Assembly (NCBI GenBank): GCA_023213395.1
Contig: CM041465.1
Span: forward strand, 19,964,001 to 20,028,000
Origin: Cycas panzhihuaensis
Lineage: Eukaryota; Cycadophyta
Direction of reading: 5' to 3'
Length of the DNA stretch: 64,000 nt
In this document: piece by piece, positions 20,560 to 33,584 of the stretch
How the letters are laid out: every line of letters starts with the position of its first letter
Numbering within the stretch: position 1 is the first letter of the stretch
Notes under the pieces: generated by a model
What the model was told of the DNA's origin: nothing
Database searches by the model: none
The model's input: the letters and a program-made list of their open reading frames with translations, nothing else
Made by a program: the position numbers and the translations under genes

Positions 20560-21957
20560 CTAGTGACCATAATAGGGAGCTGCCAGTAAGGGATCTAGTT
20601 TCTATCTCTTCCTGTTGGTGCTGCTACCTCTTAGTAGCTTTCTCCTTTTCTCTTTTTTGTTGAGTATCCCCCAACGCATACTTTGCATTCTCCTTTCTCT
20701 TCTAACACATTGGTGAGTTTTGTATGTGACAATTCTCATGTTGCCTATGAGGTTTGCCCTCATTGTTAGAAGACCCCACATACTGCCTCCTTCCATCATC
20801 GAATTCTAATTCGATAATGGAAGGATATCCTTCATATTGGGCATACCATTCCTTTGCTTCTCGAGCTCATGAGTTTCCCATATCTTTCCCAGGGCCCTCC
20901 CAAGAGGGTGATGATCCTATCTACTATTCGGGTGATCAATAACACCCACTTGATGTCCATCCCTCTACTCATGGAGTAGAGGGCCCATCTCTCTTGAGAT
21001 TCATCACCCTAGGTGGTGATTCTTACGAGGAGTACCCTGAGGGATCCACTTCATTTGAGGCCCCCTCCACCTCTTATGATCAAGTGGATACCCCTCTCAT
21101 TGATGTGGTTGAAGCCCTTAACAAGTGCTTTCGTGTTGCTCGCCTTCAACCACATCCTAGGTGGTTTGAAGATGCCTTACATGGTGGGGTACCTTCCTCA
21201 TATGTGTCTGCCCCACTATCTTCATCCATGTCTACACCTCCTACAACAAGTAACCCATTCATACCAACATGACCATCCTGCCCAATTCTAACATCCACTT
21301 TAGGGACATCCATTATGCTTCTTACTTCTCTTCGTGATCCTAACTCTTCTAGGACCTCTCATGGTGTGGCTTTCTCTCAACTTAGGATTAGCATGCCTCT
21401 CCCAAGCCAAGCAAATACACCATCTCCAAACGTGGTACACACATTTCCCGTTACATCTACGGGTCCTGTTTATACCTCTACTACTAGTCATGTGGGACCC
21501 ATCTTAACATGAGCCCAAACCCAGTCTAGTGGTCCTGCTCTTTATGTACCCCTAGGCTATACATCTCAGCCTTGAGGGCATGGTAAAGGGAACAACATTC
21601 CTATTTATGGTGTGGACCCTTTACACCTATATGGGGTTGCACCACCCACCAGTGGCCCATATGGGCAGAACGCAATCCCTCACCCCTCATTTCCACCATC
21701 TTACATAGCTCCTTATGCCACGTCTTCATAAGGAATCCCAACTTCTTTTCAAGGTGCTTATCCTCAAGTCCCTTTTCAATAAGGGGAATTTTCTCAAGGA
21801 GTGATGGGCTCTCCACCCCCATCTATTCCTTGTTTATTGCCTTCTTCATCTTTTGCTGATCCTATGATCTAAGTGAGGGCATGTCCCTTTATGGATTATA
21901 GATTGACACCCTTGTCTATTGAGGCACTAAGGACCAACTTATCACCTCATCCCCCTG
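20560..21957 (+). pseudogene. Element B 5' leader and gag N-terminus, copy 1 (truncated by the duplication)
   Basis: Begins with a decayed primer-site-like stretch (TAGTGACCATAATAGGGA at 20561-20578), then a leader, then a Pro/Ser-rich gag N-terminus in pieces (20754-20942, 20994-21272, 21315-21512) with stops between. The frame ends at the duplication junction 21958, before the capsid domain. Equivalent to 30819-32216. Two compensating one-base indels distinguish the copies near 20970-20995 and 31250-31270. Confidence 0.65.
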
Positions 21958-22516
21958 AAGTTTTATATTATAGTCTCTTTGGTTGTATAGATCGATCTTG
22001 CTCCCTTAGTTTTGTCTCTTTGCTATCCTATCAAAATCTAGAAAGAATAATAAAGTGTAAAGGAATATACTGTGATTATAAATATTATACAAAAGAGAAA
22101 GGACAACAAAAGGAAACATAAACAAAGTGAACACAAACCAAGACAAGAAATAAAACAAGATAAAACACCTTTCTATTAACTTACCCTATCCCACATCTGA
22201 GTAGAACTTAAAAAGTTGAAAGGATTATAGGAAAGGAATCCCTAGGAAGGACATTAAGGATATTATTAGTGTGGCTCTAAACTTAGAACTCCTTTATCAA
22301 ATCATGTAGGTTAGTGGATTTTATCACCGCATTTCATATCCATGCCTTTTATCACATTGACTTGCGCTCTATTAGATAGCACTACTAGATGAAGACTCCT
22401 CCTTAGGAGTTGGGCAAAGATGGTCCCTTATGTCTTTTTGAGCTTTGTGTCTCCCAATTTGAATTACAAAAAAAAGAATTAAGAGATATTAAATTTGGGT
22501 CTCCCTTATGTACAAC

Positions 22517-22748
22517 CACTCTACATCCATAGCTTTCTTCTATTCTATGTGATCTTTAGCTTCAGTGAAAGATTTTGGTTCTATATTTCTAGATAAAGAT
22601 CTCAGCTTTTGACTTCTTATTCTATGAGGATGTATTTATCTTTATTTTCCTTTATAGTTTTGAGGTACCATTTGGGAATTTTCTTTTTCTTTTCTTCTTC
22701 TATCTTTGATTTTTCTGAGGAGCCTTCTTCAATTTCTAGAGTGGAATC
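22517..22748 (-). pseudogene. Copia E, INT-RT linker and RT start (copy 2)
   Basis: Duplicate of 12250-12481 carried by the tandem duplication; this copy is directly attached to element B. The TSD GAATC is at 22744-22748. Same content: acidic linker of copia E and the first residues of its RT. Confidence 0.7.
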
Positions 22749-23050
22749 TATTTCTTGGCTACTAGGAATGGACATGGACATATTGACTTAGGTAAACATA
22801 GGTATGCATCTTCCTTTTCATCTTTATTATTTCTTTGGAGAGGTAGATAGAAGCATTGCCTCATTGCACGATTGACTGCTATATTTGAGTGATCACCTTG
22901 CATCTATTGCTTGATCATGCTGCTTGTCATACCTTTAGCCTATGACAACCCATAGAACCTACCTCTCTACAAGGTATACATCCCCATGATACTCTAGGAC
23001 CCTCCGCGTCATCTCCATGTCACCTCAGGCCTCACTTGACTTGTATGACC

Positions 23051-23695
23051 TATTGAGAATACAAGGTCCCAAACCTTTTAACCGCCACCAAGATCTATTG
23101 CATTCTTATAGCTAGTTACAGAAATTGAAACTTAAAATTACTTGCAAGTTCTAAAATCAGAGATTATATAATAACGTGAAAATGAAAGCCAAACATCACA
23201 TATGCACTCGATATAACGTGGTAAAACCCTAGCAGTGTATTAGGGAAACATCCACATAAGAAAGGTATTGATCTTTATTACTGTAGAATGGAGAAACAAT
23301 ATATCTCAGTTACAGAGTACTCTCAGGAACAACAACTAGCCGCCGCCCTCTTCACAGTATATTAGATTACATATAACATAATAAGAAAATCCATAAAATG
23401 AGCTACATGAGAGGGATATCTAGGGCATAAATCTCAACTGTAGAATCTAGGGTATTTGTATTGAATGACCCTGATTCTCTTTACATTTTACTATGCTTTA
23501 CATGGCTAATTTTTTAGGTCAGGGGCTATCGCCTGGAACCCCCACCTAGCGGGTGGCGTTTCACGCCCCCCGCATGCCCCGGCCAAGGGGGGCTCTTGCC
23601 CCCCTTTGGAACCCCCCGAGAAAGATTAAGGAGGGAAACCACGCTAAAAATATGCCAAAATTTTAGCCCCATAATTGTTGTTACAATATCCAATA
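23051..23695 (-). repeat. Copia T2 3' LTR (left on + strand)
   Basis: 645 bp; same TA...TA termini as the T1 counterpart. The second hairpin (AAGGGGGGC/GCCCCCCTT) is intact at 23585-23606. In the first hairpin the right arm is complete (CGCCCCCCGC) while the left arm is changed to GGGTGGCG, the opposite of copy 1. Confidence 0.85.
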
Positions 23696-23742
23696 ATCTC
23701 CACCTTGACAACAATTACCCGGTACCTTTCCTGGACCCTTCA

Positions 23743-26700
23743 TCATCTTTTATGCAAGCCAAGAGAAGTCAAACACCATTTGAACTTCTCTAATGGTAAT
23801 AGTTTTGTGAATATATTAGCACAATTCTGATTGGTGTGAATCTTCTGAAGTGCCACTCCACCTACTTCCATAGCCTATCTAACAAAATGGTACTTAAGAG
23901 CAATATGCTTTATTCTACTGTGATAAGTTGGATTCTTGGCTAAGTAAATGGCACTTTGACTGTCATAAAATACCTTTATATTTTCCTGTCTCCTTCCAAG
24001 CTCAACCAATAGACCACAGAACAGATTGCTTCTTTACAAGCATGTGTTGCAGCAATATATTCAACTTCCATGGTTGACAGTGCAATTATGCTCTGTAATT
24101 TGGACATCTAACTAACTGGACCATTTGCAAGAGTAAAAACATAACCTGAAGTAGACTTTCTTTTGTCTAAATCTTCTGCAAAGTCTGAATCAACATATCT
24201 ATAAACTTGATTACCTATACATCCAAAGGTGATATAGTAGTCACTCATGCCTCTCAAATACTAAAGCGCCCATTTCACTCCAGACCAATGTTCCTTTCCT
24301 AGATTTGCCAAAAATCAGCTAACTACACCAACTTCATGTGAAATATCAGGTTTTATACATACCATGGTATACATCAAACTTCCTGCACTAGCATAAGGCA
24401 CATGAGACATATAAGCCTTTTCTTCTTCACTACTAGGGCTTATATTCGAAGAAAGCTTGAAGTGAGAAGCCAATAGGATACTCATTGGTTTCACATTTGC
24501 CATCCCAAACCTGGTTAGCACCTTCTCCACATATTTCTGCTGTGATAACCATAGCTTACTATTTTTCCTATCTATGTATATCTCCATGCCTAAGATTTGT
24601 TTTACAGCTCCTAGATCCTTCATATCAAAAGTCCTACACAAATAAGCCTTTAGCTTATTGATTTCTTCCATGCTCTTACTTACAACCAGCACATCATCAA
24701 CATATAATATCAAGATAATGGATAAGCCATTGTCGATAAATTTAAAGTTAGGTGATTGCTTCAGGCCATACAATGATTTCATGAGCCTACAAACAAGTCT
24801 TTTCTTGCCATCTTGTACAAACCCTTCTGGTTGATCTATATAGATCTCCTCATCTAAATCTCTATGTAGAAAAGACGTTTTTACATCTAACTACTCTAAC
24901 TCCAAACCGAGAAAAGCTACCAATGCTAACAACACTCAAATTGAAACAAGTTTAACAACTGGTGAAAAGATCTCATGAAAGTCAATACCTACTTTATATG
25001 CAAAACCTTTAGCCACCAAGATACCCTCAGATTTATCAACATTTCCATCAACATCTGTTTTCTTTTTGAAAACCCACCTGTAACCAATAGTCTTCCTGCC
25101 ATGTGGAAGTTCTACCAAGTCCCATGAATTATTTTTCTTCAAAGCATCTATCTCTTCTGGCATAGCCCTTATCCACTTCTCACCATGGATATCATCTACT
25201 ACTTCCTGATAACATGTGGGTTCACCATCATTAGAAACTAAAGCAATAGAAATAGAAGAGTTGTACCTGTCAGGTGGATGATTAACTCATGTAGATCTTC
25301 TAACTATTGGCAGAGGAGTATCCATATATTCCTATGAATCTGCTACTGATTCATCTTCATAAAGATCTTCATGCTCTTCTGATTCCATAGATGGTTACAT
25401 TTCAAACTTGACTTGTTGATGTTTAGCTTACTACTCTTGTTTTATTTCAACTTCTCCACTGTCTAATTTTACAAGGGGAGATTCATCATATATGACATCT
25501 CTGTTAATGGTGATTTTGTGGGTAATAGGATCCTATAACCTGTATCCCTCCACACCATCCTTATCACCATAACCAACAAAGATATATCTCTTAGATTTTG
25601 GGTCCAACTTTGAACGTTTACTTTTGTCAGTCCAAGCATAAGCATCACAACCAAAAACTTTTAAATTTGAATAATCACATGGATGTCTAGTCCATACCTC
25701 TTTAGGAATCTTACAATCTATTGAAAGTGATGGTGACATATTTACCAGATAGCAAGATGTTTAAATAGCTTCTGCCCAGAAGCCCTGCTCCATTTCTACA
25801 TTACTTAGCATGCTTCTTGCTCTTTCCAAGAGTGTCCTATTCATGCACTCAGCAATGCCATTTTGCTATGGAGTATAGCTAGTGGTCTTGTGTCTTTCAA
25901 TCCTAACTTCTCTACAATAATTCTCAAATTCCAAACAGTTGAACTTACCTCCATTGTCAGTTCTTAAACATTTGATTGTCTTACTAGTGCTATTCTCAAC
26001 TAGAGCCTTGAACTTCTTAAACACACTAAACACTTCAAATTTCCTTTTCAAAAAATAGACCCATACCTTCCTGGAGTAATCATCTATAAATGTGACAAAA
26101 TACAATGATCATCCACAAGATATTTTAGGGGTTGGTCCCCATACATCTAAATGTATGTAATCCATAACGCCTTTACTAGTGTGACTGCTTGTTTTAAACC
26201 TGAGTCTATAATGTTTTCCAAAAACATAATATTTATAGAAAGCTAAGTCTAAAAGCTGCAAGTTAGGAAGCAACTTACAGTTTATTAGTACCTTTAGTCC
26301 TCTCTCACTCATGTGCCCAAGTCTCTGATGCCATAATGGAGCTAGATCTTCTCCAGTATTTAACGTTGTAACTGCTTAGCTGACATCTATACTTCCTACT
26401 AAAATGTAAAGATTTCCTTTCTTTAAGGCTTTCATAATAACTAAGGCACCCTTTGACACCTTTAGGACTCCTTCATGACTTGTATGCTTAAAACCACCCA
26501 AATCTAATTCACCCAAGGAAATCAGATTCCTTTTCAAATTAGGTATATGTCTAACCTCAGTTAATGTTCTGACTACCCCATCAAACATCTTAATTCTAAT
26601 GCTACCAATGCCCACTGTCTTACAAGAAACTTCATTTCCCATAAGCACATCACCACTATCAAGAGGTTGGTATGATGAGAACCAACTCGTGTGGACACAT

Positions 26701-27588
26701 GTGGTATGAAGCACCTGAATCTAATAACCAGTCATGGTGATAATGAGAAACATTACAAGCGACCAAGACATCATCTTCCATACCTTGATTTGACTCCACC
26801 TAATTCGTCTCCTTGGTAGGATCTTCCTTTTTCTAGAACTCTTTCCTTTTGTAACAACCCTTCTTGAGGTGACTGGTCTTACTATAATGACAACACTTGA
26901 GCTTACTCTTTTTACTCTTTGACTTGGACCTCAATGTATCCCTAGAGTTTTGTCCTCTCTCAAATGTTCTACCCCTTACTGTCATGGCTTTTGGTATGAA
27001 GGTTTCAAGACTAGACTTCCTTCACATTTCTTCCATTAGCAAAGCACTCACAACAGAATCATATTCCAATTCATCTGTAGTGCTAAAACTAATTGAGGTG
27101 ACAATATTATCCTAGGATTCAGATAATGAGAATAACAGGGTAACAGCCTTATCCTCATCCTCAATTTTAATATCAATACTAGTCAATTGACAAATAAGAG
27201 TATTGAAAATATTTAAATGGGCAGCAATTTTTGTACCTTCCTTCATCTGTAATGAGTATAGTTGTCTCTTCAGGTAGATTTGATTCGTTACTGATTTAGT
27301 CAAATACAGGCCTTCTAACTGGGTCCATAATCCTGTTGCTATCTTCTCCCCTATAATGTTAAACAAAACTTCATCCGCCAAGCATAATCATATTGTGCTA
27401 AGTGCCTTCTTATCTAAATCATCCCATTTATCATCGTCCATCCCAGCAGGTTTCTTTAATTTGCCTGCAAGGGCTTTGTACAAACCCTACTGTATAAGAA
27501 TATCATATGCTTTTAGCTTCCACAACTTGAAGTTGTTCTTGCCATTGAATTTCTCCACCTCAAACTTTGAACCTACTAGTTTCGCCAT
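23743..27588 (-). pseudogene. Copia T2 gag-pol polyprotein, decayed
   Basis: Duplicate of the T1 polyprotein. Starts at ATG 27588, ends at a TGA near 23743. Same domain order: UBN2 gag, knuckle with Cys to Tyr, protease region, HHCC with both Cys lost, DDE core, shortened RT with LYVDD near 24700, RNase H. Informative differences: after the protease T2 keeps the expected frame [16 protein letters not shown], whereas T1 reads [13 protein letters not shown] (local frameshift). Conversely, at the protease T1 keeps CPHKSWFSSY while T2 reads CVHTSWFSSY. Before the RT LVAKGF motif T1 reads DKYRVI, closer to the family, and T2 reads DKSEGI. Inactive. Confidence 0.86.
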
Positions 27589-27646
27589 TTGGTGTAGAAA
27601 AGCTGACACCAAAACCTTCACAAACTCGCTGTAAGAAAAAAGAGTG

Positions 27647-27658
27647 GCTTTGATACCA
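27647..27658 (-). other. Primer-binding site of copia T2
   Basis: Minus strand TGGTATCAAAGC, two bases from the LTR that starts at 27661. Identical to T1. Confidence 0.86.
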
Positions 27659-27660
27659 CT

Positions 27661-28280
27661 TGTTGAGAATACAAGGTCCCAAATCTTTTAACCACTACCA
27701 AGGTCTATTGCATTCTTACAACTAGTTATAGAAATTGAAACTTAAAATTACATGCAAGTTCTAAAATTAGAGATTATATAATAACATGAAAATGAAAGGC
27801 AAACATCATATATGCACCCCATATAACATGGTAAAACCCTAGAAGTGTGCTAGGGAAACATCTACACAGGAAAGATATCTATCTTTATTATTGTAGAATG
27901 GAGAAATAATACATCTTAGTTATAGAGTGCTCTCAGGAACAATAACCAGCTGCCGCCCTCTTCACAGTACATTACATTACATACAACATAATAAGGAAAG
28001 CCCTAAAATGGGCTATATGAGAGGGACATCTAGGGCATAAATCTCAACTGTAGAATTTAGGGTATTTGCATCGAACGACCCTGATTCTCTTTACATTTTA
28101 CTATTCTTTACATGGCTGATTTTTTGGGTTGGGGGCTATCGCCCCTGAACCCCCACCTAGCAGGAACGTCAAGGGGGGATCCTGCCCCCCTTAGAACCCC
28201 CCGAGAAAGATTAGGGGGGGAAACTGCGCCAAAAATATGCCAAAATTTTAGCCCCATAATTGTTGTCAGAATATCCAACA
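27661..28280 (-). repeat. Copia T2 5' LTR (right on + strand)
   Basis: 620 bp with intact TGTTG...CAACA ends; same length as the T1 partner. Followed by TGACC (28281-28285). Confidence 0.88.
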
Positions 28281-30818
28281 TGACCCACTCATACCCTGAT
28301 CTTGTATCCTCTTCATAATATTTCTGGGAATCTTAGCTTTTGATGTCTTATTTGGTCTAGCCCACATGTCACCCGGACTGTCCTTAACCACATGGATAGG
28401 AGGGCTAGCCCCTCCTAAGCTTGTCACATCTCTTTTTAGGGCTCTCAGAACCTTAGCCATTGCTATTTTAGCATTCTAGTCTTACACCACTATAAACTAA
28501 GCGGTACCATGAAGTTTATCGCATCGCAAGTTTATCGCGACTACTATTGCACTTTATTTTTTTAACCTGTCATGGTAATTCTCACTTTTTTCATAGAATT
28601 GCCATGTGGATAAGTGACCAACTTAGCCCTACCTGAACCCTAATTACTTGATTAGAGTTAGGATGGATGTATATCCCAAAAAGTACCTCATTTCACGTCT
28701 CTTTGGCTCTCCAACAACACGTTCAATTGCTATAATTCTGCTCTCTTCCTCCTCTCCTTCATAGGTATGCCTGCAACACTATATTTTCTACCATTCCAAC
28801 CTAGGATCTGCCTGAAGAAGTTTTGTCATGTGGTAGGAAACTCTCCTCCAAGTATTTCCAAGAAAGATCTCCATGTTTCTCCTTCAATTTTGCCCAACAA
28901 GTGTCTTCTACAGCTCTACTTTGGGAAATACCCTATAGACCTTGCAAGACCTACCCTCTTTCACTGGTTGCAGGGGTAGATTTGTCCTCAACTTAGCCCA
29001 GTAGGTACCCCTTACCTTGTTTTTACATTTCAGCACATATTTACTCCATTAGAGCTTGTTCAAAAGTATATTTTTCTTCCCTTTTTTGTCCTTTGGCTGT
29101 AAAAAGGATTGCTCTTTCTTCTGTTTGGCTTTAAATGCCTTAATATCCTTCCCATTCTCCATTGGTTTTGTTGAAGAAATCTACGGGAGAGGGTTTACAA
29201 GGATTGGGTGAAGGGAGTAAGGCAGGACCTGTCCTAGTTAGACCTACTCCACAAGGGCAAACCCCTTCCCATCCTTCCTCTCTTGCGCCTATGCTTTCCT
29301 TGAGCTAACTAAGAGTGGGTGGAATCTAAGCCTGCACTAGATATCAGCATACACAACCCTTATTGTGCTGGTTCTAGGCCTGCACGCTCTTCCTTTGGTC
29401 CCTCTCTATGCCCCTAATATTATCTAGCACCTGTTTGGACCTTTGGTAAAGCTTGCGTGGCGATTAACTACTCGTAGTGGCTCTGCTACCTAGGCATCTC
29501 TCCTATGTCCCGTAACATTCATCCTCATGCTTGTTTGCTACTCATAGGCTATCACATAACCTTCATCTTGCTATATTTTGAGGCTGCATGGAGATCCATT
29601 TGTAGAGGGTTTTTCCATCTTGAGGCTACCCCTTCCTTCTTGCTTGGTATGCATGGTTTTTCTTTGAGGAGGGAAGAATTGCTTTTAGTAGTAGTTTTAC
29701 TAATTTAAGATACAAAATTTTAGCATTTATATTATATCTTTGCCTAAATAGTATCTTGCATCTTGGCAGCCCCTTCTTGGAAGGGAAAACCCCTTGTGGT
29801 TGTAGGTTTGAAGCAACATTCATGAAGAGAAAGAACGTACACCTCTAGGTAAGTCTTTACCCTTCTTTCCTCTTCTACCTTATTTGCTTCTTTGTATGAT
29901 TGTTTACTTTCTTTTCTTTTCCTGCTCCGTTTTATCTTTTATACGGGGAAGGTAAGGAAGCCCCTATTTTTCGCTTCAACTTTGGTTACACACCAACTAA
30001 AGGTGAGAGGGCATACATTGCATACAAGTGAGGTTCTCCATCAAGCCACATGCTTATCTGCACGCATCATCTCTCTCCTTCTACCCCCTTCCTTTTTATG
30101 CTCTTATCAAGTATATATTGCATTTGTTTAATAAACCACACAAAGGTAAAAAGGGTAATAAACTAACTACTTATATTTTCTTTGCATAAGTGTGTTATGT
30201 GCTTTTTTTTTTTAAGGAAAAGGACATAATAGGGATTGCATTCCTCCCCTCTTTTCCTACCTAGTCTGAAAGCACCCTTACTTACATTTCAATTAGCTTG
30301 CATGCTTGAATACACATAAGACACTTGTTCCCTTTTTTTTCCTTTTGGTCTTTTGTCATTGAAAAGAAAAGAGAGAGTGGGAGAGTAGCTCTTAGTCACC
30401 CTTTTTTGCCATTCCTTTACTTGGTTAGATTCACCTTAGGCTAACTAGCCTAAGGGAAGCCTATCCACACTTGTCTTAGGCCCTTTGATTATAGTACCCT
30501 GTTTCATGTTCCTTCGCTATAGGAACACTTCCTTTAAGGGTCTCTCCTCTTCCCTTCCGCCCATCCAAGGGTAGGAGGACCTTACCCTTTGGGACTATCT
30601 GAGGTATCCTTGTGTGTATCTCTCCTCTCAGACTCGAAAGTGAAAGCTACTTTGAGGAAGTTAGGCACCATCTGCGGGTCCTGAACTCATGCTCCGGTGC
30701 ACGAATACCCTATGTGGTATTCTCTTCTGCTTATAGGTTTCCATCCATACCCTAGCATTAGCTGTTGACCATCTCAATTCCTACTAAGTATAGTGACCAT
30801 CTCACAGACATGATTTTA

Positions 30819-33560
30819 CTAGTGACCATAATAGGGAGCTGCCAGTAAGGGATCTAGTTTCTATCTCTTCCTGTTGGTGCTGCTACCTCTTAGTAGCTTT
30901 CTCCTTTTCTCTTTTTTGTTGAGTATCCCCCAACGCATACTTTGCATTCTCCTTTCTCTTCTAACACATTGGTGAGTTTTGTATGTGACAATTCTCATGT
31001 TGCCTATGAGGTTTGCCCTCATTGTTAGAAGACCCCACATACTGCCTCCTTCCATCATCGAATTCTAATTCGATAATGGAAGGATATCCTTCATATTGGG
31101 CATACCATTCCTTTGCTTCTCGAGCTCATGAGTTTCCCATATCTTTCCCAGGGCCCTCCCAAGAGGGTGATGATCCTATCTACTATTCGGGTGATCAATA
31201 ACACCCACTTGATGTCCATCCCTCTACTCATGGAGTAGAGGGCCCATCTTCTCTTGAGATTCATCACCTAGGTGGTGATTCTTACGAGGAGTACCCTGAG
31301 GGATCCACTTCATTTGAGGTCCCATCCACCTCTTATGATCAAGTGGATACCCCTCTTATTGATGTGGTTGAAGCCCTTAACAAGTGCTTTCGTGTTGCTC
31401 GCCTTCAACCACATCCTAGGTGGTTTGAAGATGCCTTACATAGTGGGGTACCTTCCTCATATGTGTCTGCCCCACTATCTTCATCCATGTCTACACCTCC
31501 TACAACAAGTAACCCATTCATACCAACATGACCATCCTGCCCAATTCTAACATCCACTTTAGGGACATCCATTATGCTTCTTACTTCTCTTCGTGATCCT
31601 AACTCTTCTAGGACCTCTCATGGTGTGGCTTTCTCTCAACTTAGGATTAGCATGCCTCTCCCAAGCCAAGCAAATACACCATCTCCAAACGTGGTACACA
31701 CATTTCCCGTTACATCTACGGGTCCTATTTATACCTCTACTACTAGTCATGTGGGACCCATCTTAACATGCGCCCAAACCCAGTCTAGTGGTCCTGCTCT
31801 TTATGTACCCCTAGGCTATACATCTCAGCCTTGAGGGCATGGTAAAGGGAACAACATTCCTATTTATGGTGTGGACCCTTTACACCTATATGGGGTTGCA
31901 CCACCCACCAGTGGCCCATATGGGCAGAACGCAATCCCTCACCCCTCATTTCCACCATCTTACATAGCTCCTTATGCCACGTCTTCATAAGGAATCCCAA
32001 CTTCTTTTCAAGGTGCTTATCTTCAAGTCCCTTTTCAATAAGGGGAATTTTCTCAAGGAGTGATGGGCTCTCCACCCCCATCTATTCCTTGTTTATTGCC
32101 TTCTTCATCTTTTGCTGATCCTATGATCCAAGTGAGGGCATGTCCCTTTATGGATTATAGATTGACACCCTTGTCTATTGAGGCACTAAGGACCAACTTA
32201 TCACCTCATGCCCCTGAAGTTCCCAAGTTCGATGCAACTTCATCGTAGGATCTAGTAGAGCATGTCTGTAGTTTCTCTATGGCATGCATATACTACTGGG
32301 CCTACGATCACATATTAATGAAACTATTTCCATGATCTCTTCAAGGCGATACCCTCAAATGGTTCTATCGCCTACTTGCCCATTGCATCTTCTTGTTCTA
32401 ATAACTCATGGATGAGTTCATCAACTATTTTGATATGGCTCATCCATTTGAGAGTAGAATGAAATCTCTCCTCTCACTTAAACAAGGCCACGATGAGATG
32501 AATCTTGACTTTATGCGATATTTCCATGACCTCCTCCATTCCACCAAGGCTACTTTGCCTGAGGAATTGAAGAGAGATATCTTTGTCAATGCACTATGGT
32601 TCCACTATTGCAAAGTGCTTGGCACTTGAAGCTATTGAGATCCAGGCTTGACTTAAGAAGCCCCTAAAGTCCTCATAGTGATGTGAGGCACCCCTGCCAA
32701 CCAAGGAAACTAAACCTCAACAATCCACTAAGTCTTCTTCCCACTCAATTGAGAAGACCCTAGACCCACTTACCTCGGCCATACGTTCATTCGAACATAT
32801 GATGAAGGAACTTAAACTTCAAGCTCCTTCATTAATTACATCCAATAAACCAATCTAACAATCTTCCCAATCCACTCCTTCCAAGGGCAGCAACACCCAG
32901 TCCTCTCAGGCAAGGAAATCTAATTCCTCGCTCAAGAAGAAGTGGTGCTCCATTTATGGAGAATGCTTCCATGACGATTCACATTATCAGGTTCAACATC
33001 CTAGGGATGCCTCGCAATGTGACTCATCTCCCAAATGGGCCTCAAGTCCTAACCTCGACCAATCGGTCCATAGAGATCCGTTCCCCAAGCATGGGGAGTG
33101 TGATTGCAACTCTTAACCAAAGAACAATTAGAATCAGGGGAGATCCCCAAATCCACACCCTTCACATGGTAAAGGGAAGGGCACACGAGGTTCGTCTTCT
33201 TTCTTGTGTTCCCCAAACCATCATACCTCTTCAATTTTGTGGTCCCAGAATAAGGGAAAGAAGGTGATCCAGATGCTTGAGGCCACCCCTCTATATACCT
33301 TGATTCAGTCTCAAGCTACCAAAGAAGAAACCAATGCCTCTTCGTTTGTTCCACATCTTGATCCTCTTCCAAAAACCCCCCTTCTGGAAGTCCCTTTACT
33401 TCCCAAGACCGTTCTCATTCATCCAGGTTGCTATGACTTCAAGAGAGCCCTTTCCTAACCTATGGTGAAGGAGAAGTCCTTTTATGTTGTCAACAAGATT
33501 TGTACCATGGCCGTCAGGATGTCCATTATGGATGTCTTGAGAAGTTGTCCTGAATACTGA
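30819..33560 (+). pseudogene. Element B leader and gag
   Basis: After a decayed primer-site-like stretch (30820-30837) comes a long Pro/Ser/Tyr-rich N-terminus (31013-32250) and then a retrotransposon gag domain: PEVPKFDATSS, stops at Trp-like positions, DEFINYFDMAHPFESRM, LSLKQGHDEMNLDFMRYFHD, ELKRDIFVNALW (32408-32629). Near 32937-32990 a decayed zinc-knuckle-like motif follows (KKKWCSIYGECFHDDSHY). Family role: virus-like particle shell and RNA packaging. About ten stops break the frame. The long low-complexity N-terminal extension fits Tat-type gag proteins. The true start codon is uncertain. Confidence 0.7.
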
Positions 33561-33584
33561 ACACTCCTTTTAGAAGCTTTAGGA

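Larger units (their letters stand above)
11692..21957. repeat. Tandem segmental duplication, unit 1 (~10.27 kb)
   Basis: Repeated almost base for base as 21958-32216. It contains 0.56 kb of unassigned sequence, a scrap of copia E, the whole 5' LTR of element B with copia T1 inside, and the first 1.4 kb of B's internal region. The left edge reads GTAAGTTTTATATT, the right edge of unit 2 reads CTGAAGTTCCCAAG, and the junction reads CTGAAGTTTTATATT, so AAGTT is shared. Neither edge is an LTR end, so LTR-LTR recombination is not the cause. Confidence 0.9.
23051..28280 (-). mobile_element. Copia T2: duplicate of copia T1
   Basis: Second copy of T1 produced by the tandem duplication, not by transposition: it has the same TSD (TGACC, 23046-23050 and 28281-28285), the same target and the same terminal mutations. 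LTRs 23051-23695 and 27661-28280, PBS 27647-27658, PPT 23696-23706. A three-base deletion in the RT tail (near 24385) and several short scrambled patches separate it from T1. Confidence 0.9.
22749..30818 (+). repeat. Element B 5' LTR, copy 2, with copia T2 inside
   Basis: Duplicate of 12482-20559; starts TATTTCTTGGCTAC and ends CATGATTTTA. LTR parts are 22749-23050 and 28281-30818. The promoter-like repeat at about 28498-28550 is scrambled compared with copy 1. The conserved block GGGGAAGGTAAGGAAGCCCC is at 29945-29964. Confidence 0.85.
21958..32216. repeat. Tandem segmental duplication, unit 2 (~10.26 kb)
   Basis: Second copy of 11692-21957, period 10266 at the left edge. Most stretches differ only at scattered single bases, but a few short patches differ heavily (see findings). 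Unit 2 runs on into the rest of element B, so it is the copy continuous with the original internal region. B therefore appears to have two 5' LTRs. Confidence 0.9.

Noticed and set aside
27112-27381. Copia T2 gag piece considered as a domesticated host gene
   Set aside because: The frame is broken on both sides and identical in structure to T1; no sign of preservation.
11692-32216. Regularly repeated blocks as a possible CRISPR or satellite array
   Set aside because: Only two ~10 kb units with retrotransposon content; a segmental duplication, not an array.
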